Source: Ravibacter sp964562455 (lineage in GTDB: Bacteria; Bacteroidota; Bacteroidia; Cytophagales; Spirosomataceae). From it: a DNA stretch of 28,608 nt. The stretch is from contig CAZLTN010000070.1 in NCBI GenBank assembly GCA_964562455.1, forward strand, positions 1 through 28,608, written 5' to 3'. The translations under genes and the position numbers were made by a program. This document shows positions 17,046 to 25,159 of the stretch, piece by piece. The number at the start of each line of letters is the position of its first letter. Position 1 is the stretch's first letter. The notes beneath the pieces were generated by a model that worked only from the letters and a program-made list of their open reading frames with translations, did no database searches and was not told the DNA's origin.

Positions 17046-17966
17046 TTACCTTACTTTACCGGCAATAGCCTTCATTTTTTTCAGACCAGTCTCCGCTACT
17101 TTCAAAGGGTCCTGGGTGTAGTAAGTTTTATTGAATAGCTCCAACGACAGTACGATGGTTTTACCGGGTGTTTTGATGTCTTCCAGCACCTGCGCAACAG
17201 GTGCTATGCCATCGCCGGTATAGACCCTGTCGGCATCGACGATAGTAGCTCTGTCCGGTTTTGCCGGGTAGTCGTTCATATGGAATATTTCTATAAGCGG
17301 TTTTCCTACAAAAGGTAATCCCGCATGCCCGGAGCCTCCTTTGTACAGGTGGTAGATATCCAGCAGCAGCCTGGCATCGGTTTGTCCCGATTCGGTCGCT
17401 ACGTAGAGGACTTCTCCGAGACGGGACAGGTTTTTGGAAAACCCCCATAGCTCAAGCTGCGGCTTTACCCCGGTCTGCTTTCCCAGTTCGACGATCGCAG
17501 CGTATCTGTCGGTGGCGGCTTTCAGACCAAGTTCGCCTTCGGTAGCTCCTACGGGTGGTGCGGCGACACGGTAGCAGCCTATTTCCCTCAACCGGTCCAT
17601 TTCGGATTTCATTTGTTCAAGGCCATTTTTCCGCTTCTCATCGTCGTTGACAGCCCATTGAGCAAAACCGATAGCATTTTCGACGGTAAGCCCCAGGTCG
17701 GCGATCATCCGTTTGGTTTGAGCCGGAGAATTCCCCTCCTTAAGATAGGCTAAAAGGCTGTTTACCCATATTTCAACTGAGGGAAAGCCGGCTTTGGCCG
17801 CTATTTCCAATTCCTTTCTGAATCCCAGCTTCTGGCCCGCGATTGTGCTCATATTCAGGCAGTAACGGAAAAGTGGCACCTCCTTCGGATTTTTCATTGT
17901 AGAAGAGATTAGCGGGACTGAGCCGGTACCGGCTAGAATAGTGGTCAGGGCTTTGCGGCGGTTCAT
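17046..17966 (-). CDS. Sugar phosphate isomerase/epimerase family TIM-barrel protein (exported)
   Basis: This is a xylose-isomerase-like TIM barrel of the AP endonuclease family 2 superfamily, akin to hydroxypyruvate isomerase and IolE/IolI enzymes. The protein is 306 aa from the ATG at 17966. An ATG at 18002 gives 12 more residues and cannot be excluded. The N-terminus MNRRKALTTILAGTGSVPLIS looks like a twin-arginine signal with a hydrophobic stretch, so export is likely. The barrel contains PSVEIWVNSLLAYL, RVAAPPVG, PQLELWGF with the metal-site Glu, LLLDIYHLYKGGSG with Asp/His, IFHMNDYP with His/Asp, and VLSLELFN with the last Glu. The residues thus fit a divalent-metal sugar isomerase. It ends 16 bp from the convergent protease gene. 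The substrate is unknown. Confidence 0.85.
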   Translation of the reverse strand: MNRRKALTTILAGTGSVPLISSTMKNPKEVPLFRYCLNMSTIAGQKLGFRKELEIAAKAGFPSVEIWVNSLLAYLKEGNSPAQTKRMIADLGLTVENAIGFAQWAVNDDEKRKNGLEQMKSEMDRLREIGCYRVAAPPVGATEGELGLKAATDRYAAIVELGKQTGVKPQLELWGFSKNLSRLGEVLYVATESGQTDARLLLDIYHLYKGGSGHAGLPFVGKPLIEIFHMNDYPAKPDRATIVDADRVYTGDGIAPVAQVLEDIKTPGKTIVLSLELFNKTYYTQDPLKVAETGLKKMKAIAGKVR

Positions 17967-18049
17967 GCTGGATACGCTGATTGAACTGGTGGAATATCTC
18001 ATAAAGCAGCGGTGTAGGCAAAAACTAACCGTCTGTTTTCAATAAAAAA

Positions 18050-18072
18050 AACCGGACACAGTGCATCCGGCT
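18050..18072 (-). terminator. Intrinsic terminator after the 199-aa lipoprotein gene
   Basis: On the minus strand AGCCGGA and TCCGGTT pair (7 bp, one G-U) around a 9-nt loop and run straight into a stretch of eight or more T. This is a good Rho-independent terminator for the gene ending at 18118 and isolates the isomerase gene downstream. On the plus strand it is followed by only CTTTT. A 14-bp palindrome GGGGGAATTCCCCC lies nearby at 18096-18109. Confidence 0.8.
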
Positions 18073-18117
18073 TTTCTGTTCTGACACCAATTAGGGGGGG
18101 AATTCCCCCATACTCTT

Positions 18118-18717
18118 TTAATTATTGTTTCCGATAGCTGTACGGGGATCAGCCTGCAGCACCCGGTCATTCCCGACCCAGCTTCTTAATTCTTTATCGT
18201 ACTTTACCTGGTTATCCGGGAATTCGATGTACTCCTCTTCCGAATTTGCGGTGAGATAGAGAGTCAAATCTTTGCCGGTAACGAACGTGTCGAAAAGCAA
18301 CTCTGTCTTTTTCGATAGTTCCTCTTCTTCCATTTTCCAGGTACGATATACTTCTTCGTATTCTTCTATCTCTCCGGCCGCGTCATATTTGATCCTCCCG
18401 GCGGTTGCTGCCCGCTTCACCTTGAAGCTGGGCGCGATACGGCTCACCTCGAAATAGACATAGCCGTCAGGCGAGGGGAAATACTTGTCGAGGCGCACCC
18501 GGTCAGTCTGCCTGTCGTAATGAGCGTCGAATTTTACATCAAACCTGTTTTTTTCATTCGCTTTTTCGGGAAGCGGCGCCACGTACCGGATAATACTCTT
18601 TTTAAATGCCTCCTGCTCAGGAGAGCTCAGGTGAGTGGAAACCTCATAATCCCGGTTTGTGGTACACGCCGCAAGCAACAATATTGCCAGGAAAAGAACG
18701 GTTTGAATGATTTTCAT
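18118..18717 (-). CDS. Uncharacterised lipoprotein
   Basis: The 199-aa protein starts MKIIQTVLFLAILLLAACTTN, a clear lipoprotein signal with Cys18. The open frame extends 102 bp further upstream, but through repeat DNA, so the ATG at 18717 is the real start. The mature part has no domain I recognise. It contains YVAPLPEKANEKNRFDVKFDAHYDR, YVYFEVSRIAPSFK, a very acidic helix EIEEYEEVYRTWKMEEEELSK, and DTFVTGKDLTLYLTAN. The pattern suggests a small alpha/beta periplasmic protein. It is separated from the upstream beta-helix gene by a 120-bp repeat cluster and has a strong terminator after it, so it may be a separate unit. Confidence 0.75.
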   Translation of the reverse strand: MKIIQTVLFLAILLLAACTTNRDYEVSTHLSSPEQEAFKKSIIRYVAPLPEKANEKNRFDVKFDAHYDRQTDRVRLDKYFPSPDGYVYFEVSRIAPSFKVKRAATAGRIKYDAAGEIEEYEEVYRTWKMEEEELSKKTELLFDTFVTGKDLTLYLTANSEEEYIEFPDNQVKYDKELRSWVGNDRVLQADPRTAIGNNN

Positions 18718-18753
18718 CAGCGGTAAAATGAATGTGGTGATGTGGAGACGTGA

Positions 18754-18831
18754 TGATTGGTCGATGTGATGATGTGGGAGTTCGCTAATCATCACATCAA
18801 CTAATCGGCTAATCATCACATCGACTAATCA
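18754..18831. repeat. Inverted and direct repeat cluster (24-bp unit)
   Basis: The 20-mer TGATTGGTCGATGTGATGAT (18754-18773) pairs with 18812-18831 at every position if one G-U is allowed. In addition a 24-bp unit starting CTAATCATCACATC occurs twice in tandem (18785-18808 and 18809-18832, three differences). The motif GATGTG also occurs near 18738 and 18762-18776. The cluster fills the gap between the beta-helix gene and the next lipoprotein gene. The same GATGTG word makes the octamer array at the right end of the window, so this may be a dispersed intergenic repeat family. Transcribed, it would fold into a long stem. Confidence 0.75.
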
Positions 18832-18836
18832 ACTCA

Positions 18837-20231
18837 TCAATAATCAATATTTATAGGATCAAAATGGCTCCAGCCCTTGGTCCAGTCGGTCGCTCCGAAT
18901 GCTCCGCGGAAAGTGACGGTTTTGTCGAATTGATTGCTGCGGTTTTCTTCGCTGAAGCGGGGGTAGCTGAATTTTGCTCCCTGCGCAAGCGTTCCGCTTG
19001 TGAGTGCGAAATCCGGGTGGGCAGGATAGCCGGTATTGAGTCGCTTACCGAAAAATTGGTTGGCTTTAAGCCCCAGGGCTTCGTAAGCTGCTGTTGTCTG
19101 GTACTCGGTGCCGGCCTGAACGATGTTGTCGTTTTCAGCGAGATAAGTCGCAATGGAAGTGACGGTCACGTCGGATCCGGAAGCGATAGTAGCAGTTTTG
19201 CCGTAGTAAACGTTATTGGCAAACTGGCCGGTACCATTTGAATAATTCGGAAAAACTGAGCTTTGGTTTAAGCGGATCGCAGTAGGGAAGCCTACTACCA
19301 CCGAATTGTAAAGGGAAGCAGCGACATTTCTGCGTAGATCAGTTCCGTATTTGAAGTTTCCTGAGAAGCTGTTTCCGTCGATGGAGGGGCCAAGAACGGT
19401 AAAGTTCGATACAGTTACACTGGTTTTGAAACGCTCCAGGTTGTTCTGGCCGTCGGTATCCCACTCAAAACCGTTAGAATCGGACTGATCGGCGTAGCTT
19501 GGATAGCGAACGCTGAGACCGAACTGCAGGTTGCCGGAAAATCCGTTATCGATGTCGAAGCAGTCGTCCCATGTACCGAATACGATCAGGTATTTTCCGT
19601 TGACCGATCCGCCAAACCATTCTATGCCGTCGTCACCGCCGTAGCTAACCTGGATATGCTCGAATTTTGTGCCTCTGCCCACACCTCCCAGTGTGATACC
19701 GTTGGTTTCGTTATTGGGCGTCAGCTCGATACCGGCAAACTCTACGCGAATATATTCCAGCTCACCCGAAGAATCGTTGTCGTCGGTTCCGCCGTAGATG
19801 ACGTTCGCATCGAGTCCTTCTATAGATGGAGAATCGAGGTTAACGCGTGCTTTTCCAAGTATGACGAGTCCGCCCCAGTCACCGCGGTCGCGGTCGCCTA
19901 TGGCCTGGTTGGAAGTAAATATGATGGGTTTGTCACTGGTTCCCTTTGCTACCAGTTTGCCTCCGCGGTCGACGACCAGGGTGCCTTTTGATTTCTTTTC
20001 CCCAGCAATGACAGTACCGGGTTCCACAGTAACTGTTTGTCCGTTGCGAACGTATACAATGCTTTCCAGCAGATACTTTTTATCTGCGCTCAACGTCTGT
20101 GTCGACAGATCACCTTTAAGGACTACGTATTCGGGTTCTGGTTCGGGTTCCGGCGTCGGATTGTTTTCCTTACAGCCCGCCAGGACCACCAGGCCTGCTA
20201 ACATCCAGGTACTCAACAGATTCGTCTTCAT
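18837..20231 (-). CDS. Surface lipoprotein with right-handed beta-helix-like repeats
   Basis: The 464-aa protein has a lipoprotein signal with LAGC (Cys20), then a PEPEPEPE linker that holds the domain off the membrane. The body begins LSADKKYLLESIVYVRNGQTV, then VEPGTVIAGEK, GTLVVDRGGKLVAKG and KPIIFTS, a ladder typical of parallel beta-helix proteins. Later parts have LEYIRVEFAG, FEHIQVSYGGDDGIEWFGG and the acidic cluster WDDCFDIDNGFSG. It ends KGWSHFDPINIDY. I know this type as a common Bacteroidota protein of unknown substrate, often next to a TonB-dependent receptor, as here (125 bp downstream of one). It probably binds or processes the receptor's ligand at the surface. The Asp-rich clusters could bind calcium. 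No catalytic residues can be assigned. Confidence 0.82.
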   Translation of the reverse strand: MKTNLLSTWMLAGLVVLAGCKENNPTPEPEPEPEYVVLKGDLSTQTLSADKKYLLESIVYVRNGQTVTVEPGTVIAGEKKSKGTLVVDRGGKLVAKGTSDKPIIFTSNQAIGDRDRGDWGGLVILGKARVNLDSPSIEGLDANVIYGGTDDNDSSGELEYIRVEFAGIELTPNNETNGITLGGVGRGTKFEHIQVSYGGDDGIEWFGGSVNGKYLIVFGTWDDCFDIDNGFSGNLQFGLSVRYPSYADQSDSNGFEWDTDGQNNLERFKTSVTVSNFTVLGPSIDGNSFSGNFKYGTDLRRNVAASLYNSVVVGFPTAIRLNQSSVFPNYSNGTGQFANNVYYGKTATIASGSDVTVTSIATYLAENDNIVQAGTEYQTTAAYEALGLKANQFFGKRLNTGYPAHPDFALTSGTLAQGAKFSYPRFSEENRSNQFDKTVTFRGAFGATDWTKGWSHFDPINIDY

Positions 20232-20316
20232 AAAAAGTTGTCTTGATTAACTAAATTGACTATTGTTTGTTTTTGTTTTTCCGGCGAATTCAATCCGCCA
20301 TTATGAGATGGGCCCA

Positions 20317-20349
20317 GCCTGCTGTATCCATAGTAGCTTTGCAGCAGGC
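20317..20349. promoter_or_regulatory. Hairpin between receptor and lipoprotein genes
   Basis: GCCTGCTG (20317-20324) and CAGCAGGC (20342-20349) form an 8-bp stem with a 17-nt loop, 7 bp past the receptor stop codon on the minus strand. It lacks a T run, so it is more likely an RNA-stabilising or processing structure between co-transcribed genes than a terminator. Confidence 0.45.
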
Positions 20350-20356
20350 AATGCCG

Positions 20357-23062
20357 TTATTGAATGGTATAAGTGAGCGAAACGTTCATGAGTGATCCCC
20401 GCCGGTAGTTGAAAATCGGGTGGTCTTTTGCCATATCGATGGCTGCGTTCCGGTCGGTGTCCTGGTAGAACCTGTATCTCATATTAAGCAGGTCTTGTAT
20501 ACCGGCTTTCAGACTGAGGTTGTTGCGGAAATTTTTTGAGATAGTGAGGTCTACCGAGTTCCGGGGGAGTTCGTAGATCGTAGGGAACATGCTGCTTGAT
20601 ACGGCAAATATCCTTTTCCCGAAGATGTTGTAGGAGGCGCTGAACTGCCATCCCGACTCTTCGTCGAGGTAGCTGGCAATCGCGTTGACAATATAGGGAG
20701 ACTGACCCTGGAGCGCCCTTTTACGCTCCTGGCCGGGCGTGGCATTTTGCCCGTAGTCGACCCTTGACTGAATATAGGATGCATTTAAATTAACGCTTAG
20801 TCTATCCACAAAAGAGCTTCCGGTCAACCCTTCCAGCGACTTTCTGGCTTCCAGTTCGACGCCGTAATTGTAGGCTCGTCCTGCATTCTGGTAGGAAAAC
20901 CCGGGCGACTCCGACCTGATCAGGATAAGCGTTTCAATAGGATTGGTAAAGTTTTTATAGAAGCCGCCCAGGCTGAGGACTTCTCCTTCTCTCGGATAGA
21001 ATTCATAACGCAGATCGAAATTGTCGATAGTGGCGATTTTGAGATCCGGATTTCCTACACGTTCGGCGTCGAATTCATAGTCATAGAAAAGGAAAGGAGC
21101 GATTTCCCTGAATTCGGGTCGGTTAAGCGTACGGTTATAGGCAAACCGGAGCTTGCTCCCCGCGCTGAGGTCGTAATCGAGATTGAGGAAGCCGAGCGGA
21201 GAAAGCCTGGTGTTGTCTACATTGACCGCATAGCCCGATTCGTTGGAGGAATTAAGTTTGAGCTGGTTGTATTCACCGCGGACCCCCGCCGAGATATTAA
21301 GACGGTCGAGCGGTAAGACGACGCCTGCATAGGCAGCTCCTACGAAGTTTGAAGCCGTATAGCTGTCTTTGCTGCTGGTTCCTTCCTCTAAGCGGAAGCT
21401 GTTCTGGGCCGAAATATTTTCATTGGAAAAAATCTGACCGAGCGGTAGGTTGGAAAGGCGTACCTCCTCGTCTATGGGAACAGTGCCCGGGATGGTATAA
21501 CTGAAGTATCGGGTTTTGAAGGTCCGGGAACGATAGTCGACAAGGTATCCGGCTTTCAGCCTGATGGGGCTCTGCTCGCTCCCGCCTATTTTGATTTCGT
21601 AGTTGAGCCCGTGGCTTCCGCCTGTTTCGCGGAGTTTTCCGAAATACCGGCCCGTATCATACAGGTTGGAGCTGGGAGGGGTAATCATCCGGTATTCGTT
21701 CCCGTCGATTTCCGTATTGCCCGGAGTATTCCGGATGGTGCGGAATCGTCTCAGGTCGGGTTGACTTTCGCCCAGGTAGTTGAGCCCGAACACCCAGTTG
21801 AGCGTGCTCGTGTTGGCCGGGAAAATATGCGTGCCTTCGAGCTGGCCGCTGTAAATAGTGCGGCTTCTGTACTCGTACATGTAATTTTTGCGGAGAAAGT
21901 CGGCCTGCTGGTTAAAATCTTCTCCTGTACGAAGCACGGTCAGGTTTTCGCCTATCTGGTTGAACAGGTTTTTGAAGGCTATTTTATTGTAGGCATTCAG
22001 GTTTAGGTTCCAATTGCTCAGAATCCCGACCTTGTTTTCCTTTTCGTAATAGTTATCTGTGTAGGCAAAGCGTTTTTCCGCCGTTTCGAGGTAGCGGAAG
22101 AATTCCCTTTCCGAATTCTGGTACGACTGCGACACGTTAATGGAAGTGAGTGCGCTTAACCGGGCATTTCCCACCTGCCTGAACCTGCCCAGCGTTATCC
22201 CGGCGCCCATATCGGGCGTGGCGGTGGTTTGGCGGGTTACGAAGTTATTCTGAAGTGAATGAGCGGCAGTCACCCGGGTTGGCGAGCTGCCGGGCAGGTC
22301 GCGCAGGTTTGTTGAGGGGAAAGACGACGGCAATGCCCTGTAGCCGCTATCAAACCCCAGTACATCGGTGGGCGAGCCTTTCGATTGTAAATAGGGGCTA
22401 AAGGTGGTGCCGGCTCTCACTCCTCCCGATACAGTAACGGAGAGGAAGTTGTTTTCGGCTGCATTGTTTGTAAAAACCTTAATCAGTCCTCCGGCAAAAT
22501 CACCCGGGTTTTCAGCAGATCCCGATTTATATACGAGCATCCGGTCAAGGACATGGCTTGGAATGAGGTCGAAGGAAAAGGTACGCCGATCGATTTCGGT
22601 ACTAGGCGCGATGGCGTTGTTGAGCACCACCTGATTATAGCGTTCGGGAATGCCGCGTACCATAACAAAGCGGCCGTCTACTACGGTTACTCCAGGGATG
22701 CGGCTCATTACCTGGGCGGCGTCGCGGTCCTGCGATATCCTGATCTGTTGCTGTGAAACCCCGCTGACGACCTGGGCCGCATTGCGGATTTCAGAAATAA
22801 CGGCCGATTGGGTACCTGTCGTCCTGGCGGCTCTCACCACCACGGCTTCCATCATTTCCGCCGTTTCCCTGAGTTTTACTTCAAGCGCAACGGTCTCCTC
22901 GCTTGCGACTTTGACTCCCTGGATCTTCTGTGATTGATAGCCTACTGATGAAATGACAAGCGTATAGCTGCCTGGCAAAACGCTTTTAAGCTCGAAGTTT
23001 CCTTCGATATCGGTTGCGATGCCGTGGGTAGTGCCTTCTATCAGCACACTCGCTCCGATCAC
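20357..23062 (-). pseudogene. TonB-dependent receptor, main part (cut off from its start by a tandem duplication)
   Basis: This frame encodes 901 residues: most of the carboxypeptidase-like domain (IGASVLIEGTTHG, DIEGNFELKSV), the plug (QVMSRIPGVTVVDGRFVMVRGIPERYNQVVLNN, GDFAGGLIKVFT) and a full outer-membrane barrel ending LMNVSLTYTIQ. The signal peptide codons are still present upstream in the same frame (to 23170), but their ATG has been replaced at the duplication joint, where ATG-AGA reads GGG-AGA. The first usable start is the internal GTG at 23062, which would yield a protein with no signal peptide and no route to the outer membrane. If one repeat copy is removed, the gene is intact from 23919 to 20357 with 938 codons. 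It has no SusD partner; the beta-helix lipoprotein gene follows instead. As drawn the gene is off. Confidence 0.88.
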
Positions 23063-23168
23063 GCCCTCCGACGATAGTTCGTCGGTAACCTTGCCTTTGA
23101 TTGTGCTTAACTGGGCCGTCGCAGCGCCAATGGAGGCAAGAAGAAAAAGCAGGGAAAGAAAATGTAAT
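22423..23168. repeat. 746-bp tandem duplication, copy 1
   Basis: Bases 22423-23168 recur at 23169-23914 with an offset of 746 bp. By eye the two copies are identical except one base (T at 22430, A at 23176). The identity runs on for three bases (CTC) into 23917, a short joint homology. As 746 is not a multiple of three, the duplication shifts the reading frame of the receptor gene. Confidence 0.95.
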
Positions 23169-23919
23169 CTCCCGAAACAGTAACGGAGAGGAAGTTGTTT
23201 TCGGCTGCATTGTTTGTAAAAACCTTAATCAGTCCTCCGGCAAAATCACCCGGGTTTTCAGCAGATCCCGATTTATATACGAGCATCCGGTCAAGGACAT
23301 GGCTTGGAATGAGGTCGAAGGAAAAGGTACGCCGATCGATTTCGGTACTAGGCGCGATGGCGTTGTTGAGCACCACCTGATTATAGCGTTCGGGAATGCC
23401 GCGTACCATAACAAAGCGGCCGTCTACTACGGTTACTCCAGGGATGCGGCTCATTACCTGGGCGGCGTCGCGGTCCTGCGATATCCTGATCTGTTGCTGT
23501 GAAACCCCGCTGACGACCTGGGCCGCATTGCGGATTTCAGAAATAACGGCCGATTGGGTACCTGTCGTCCTGGCGGCTCTCACCACCACGGCTTCCATCA
23601 TTTCCGCCGTTTCCCTGAGTTTTACTTCAAGCGCAACGGTCTCCTCGCTTGCGACTTTGACTCCCTGGATCTTCTGTGATTGATAGCCTACTGATGAAAT
23701 GACAAGCGTATAGCTGCCTGGCAAAACGCTTTTAAGCTCGAAGTTTCCTTCGATATCGGTTGCGATGCCGTGGGTAGTGCCTTCTATCAGCACACTCGCT
23801 CCGATCACGCCCTCCGACGATAGTTCGTCGGTAACCTTGCCTTTGATTGTGCTTAACTGGGCCGTCGCAGCGCCAATGGAGGCAAGAAGAAAAAGCAGGG
23901 AAAGAAAATGTAATCTCAT
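23107..23919 (-). pseudogene. TonB-dependent receptor, 5' fragment (frameshifted by duplication)
   Basis: This frame keeps the authentic start of the receptor. MRLHFLSLLFLLASIGAATAQ is a good signal peptide, followed by a carboxypeptidase-like domain (STIKGKVTDE to about residue 100), VVVRAARTTGTQSAVISE and the N-terminal plug. After about 250 native residues the frame crosses the repeat joint and adds 20 foreign residues (from DYIFFPCFFF) before the stop at 23107. The product would be a plug fragment without a barrel. In-frame starts further up (GTG 23952, ATG 23943) are unlikely, because a -7 promoter box covers 23952-23959. It could only give a working receptor after loss of one repeat copy. 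Confidence 0.88.
23169..23914. repeat. 746-bp tandem duplication, copy 2
   Basis: This is the second copy of the tandem repeat. It carries the receptor's true 5' end: ATG at 23919, signal peptide, carboxypeptidase-like domain and the first part of the plug. The near-total identity shows that the event is very recent, or that it is an assembly error. Confidence 0.95.
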
Positions 23920-23951
23920 AAGTCTGGTGTCAGTATTGTTCATATCTGACA

Positions 23952-23959
23952 CAAAACTA
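23952..23959 (-). promoter_or_regulatory. Candidate -7 box for the TonB-dependent receptor gene
   Basis: The minus strand reads TAGTTTTG, a full match to TAnnTTTG, 33 bp before the ATG at 23919. The nearest upstream TTG is about 28 nt away, longer than usual. The position supports 23919 as the start codon. Confidence 0.45.
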
Positions 23960-24010
23960 GAGGTGGTATATTACCTGTTTGTTAAGGCAAAATTACCTTT
24001 CCGGGAGGGG

Positions 24011-25153
24011 TTAAACCTCGCTTTTATGGAACAGTCCGGCGAGCACGCCGGCAGCATAGTCGATTTCATCCGCAGTATTGAACTTGCTGAAGGAGAACCT
24101 GATACTGGGGCGTTCGGAGTCGGCCCGGATCGCCTGCAGTACGTGTGATCCTATGTCGGTCCCGCTTGCGCATGCGCTGCCGCCCGAGGCGCTGATTCCT
24201 TCTATATCCAGGTTGAACAACAGCATATCGCTTATTTCGGTGGCAGGCAGCGACACATTGAGGACGGTGTATAGGCTTTTGTCGGGATCGCCGGAAAGAC
24301 CGTTGAATCGTACCCCTTCTATTTCTCTCAGAAGTGCTTCCTTCATCCTTAATTTTAGGGCCAGGATGTACCGGTGATGTGTTTCCATATCCCTGTAAGC
24401 TATTTCGAGGGCTTTAGCGAGGCCGACAATCCCGTACACGTTTTCTGTTCCCCCTCTCATGTTCCTTTCCTGGGCGCCGCCGTGGATAAAAGGCTGTATC
24501 CGTGTTCCGGCTTTCTGGTAGAAAAATCCGACACCTTTGGGGCCGTGAAACTTGTGGGCCGCCCCTACGATGAAGTTTGCCTTCAGTTCTTTTATGTCAT
24601 GCCTGAAATGCCCCATCGTCTGGACGGTATCGGAATGGTAGACGGCGTCAAATGCATGACAGAGTCCGCCGATAGCGTCGATGTCATAAAGGTTGCCGAT
24701 CTCGTTGTTGGCATGCATCAGGGAAACCAGCGCTTTTTCCCCTGATCTGAGCAGCTTTTCGAGCGAATCCATGTCAATTCTTCCGGATTCGTCAATGTCT
24801 GCATAGCTCAACCGTATTTTTCCCGCTTTTTCCAGGTGGCTGAGGGTATGGAGAACGGCGTGGTGCTCCATCGGTGAAGTGATCACGTGCCGGATACCGT
24901 AAGTATCGATACTGCCGGTAAGAACGGTATTATTGGATTCGGTGCCTCCCGATGTAAAGAATATTTCGGCCGGCGAGGCTCCCAGCAGCTCGGCGACAGT
25001 TCTCCGGGACCTTTCTATAAGGGAACGGGCCTGTCTTCCGTTGGCGTGTATAGACGAAGGATTGCCGTAAACATCTTTCAATACCGGCAACATGGCCTCC
25101 AGCACTTCGGGATCAAGCGGGGTGGTCGCGGCATTGTCCAGATAAGCTTTCAT
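24011..25153 (-). CDS. Cysteine desulfurase (NifS/IscS family)
   Basis: This PLP enzyme takes sulfur from L-cysteine and passes it as persulfide to Fe-S cluster or tRNA thiolation acceptors. The 380-aa protein has YLDNAATTPLDPEV at the start, SGGTESNN (68-75) for the cofactor phosphate, EHHAV with the PLP-stacking His97, and HSDTVQTMGH, with Asp and Gln contacting the ring. The PLP lysine lies in AAHKFHGPKG (Lys201) and the catalytic Cys in GGSACASGT (Cys328). It is a group I (NifS/IscS-like) enzyme by layout. No IscU or other Fe-S gene is adjacent, so the exact role (iscS, nifS or a tRNA-specific form) is open. Its ATG lies 6 bp after glmM, so the two are co-transcribed. Confidence 0.92.
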   Translation of the reverse strand: MKAYLDNAATTPLDPEVLEAMLPVLKDVYGNPSSIHANGRQARSLIERSRRTVAELLGASPAEIFFTSGGTESNNTVLTGSIDTYGIRHVITSPMEHHAVLHTLSHLEKAGKIRLSYADIDESGRIDMDSLEKLLRSGEKALVSLMHANNEIGNLYDIDAIGGLCHAFDAVYHSDTVQTMGHFRHDIKELKANFIVGAAHKFHGPKGVGFFYQKAGTRIQPFIHGGAQERNMRGGTENVYGIVGLAKALEIAYRDMETHHRYILALKLRMKEALLREIEGVRFNGLSGDPDKSLYTVLNVSLPATEISDMLLFNLDIEGISASGGSACASGTDIGSHVLQAIRADSERPSIRFSFSKFNTADEIDYAAGVLAGLFHKSEV

Positions 25154-25159
25154 ATGTAC

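Noticed and set aside
18118..18819. Longer start at 18819 for the small lipoprotein
   Set aside because: The extra 34 residues are encoded by the intergenic repeat cluster and precede a perfect lipoprotein signal peptide starting at 18717.
20357..23952. Two separate genes: a full TonB-dependent receptor and an independent short carboxypeptidase-domain protein
   Set aside because: The short one is copied base for base from the receptor's own 5' end and ends in frameshifted residues at the repeat joint. It is one gene broken by a duplication.
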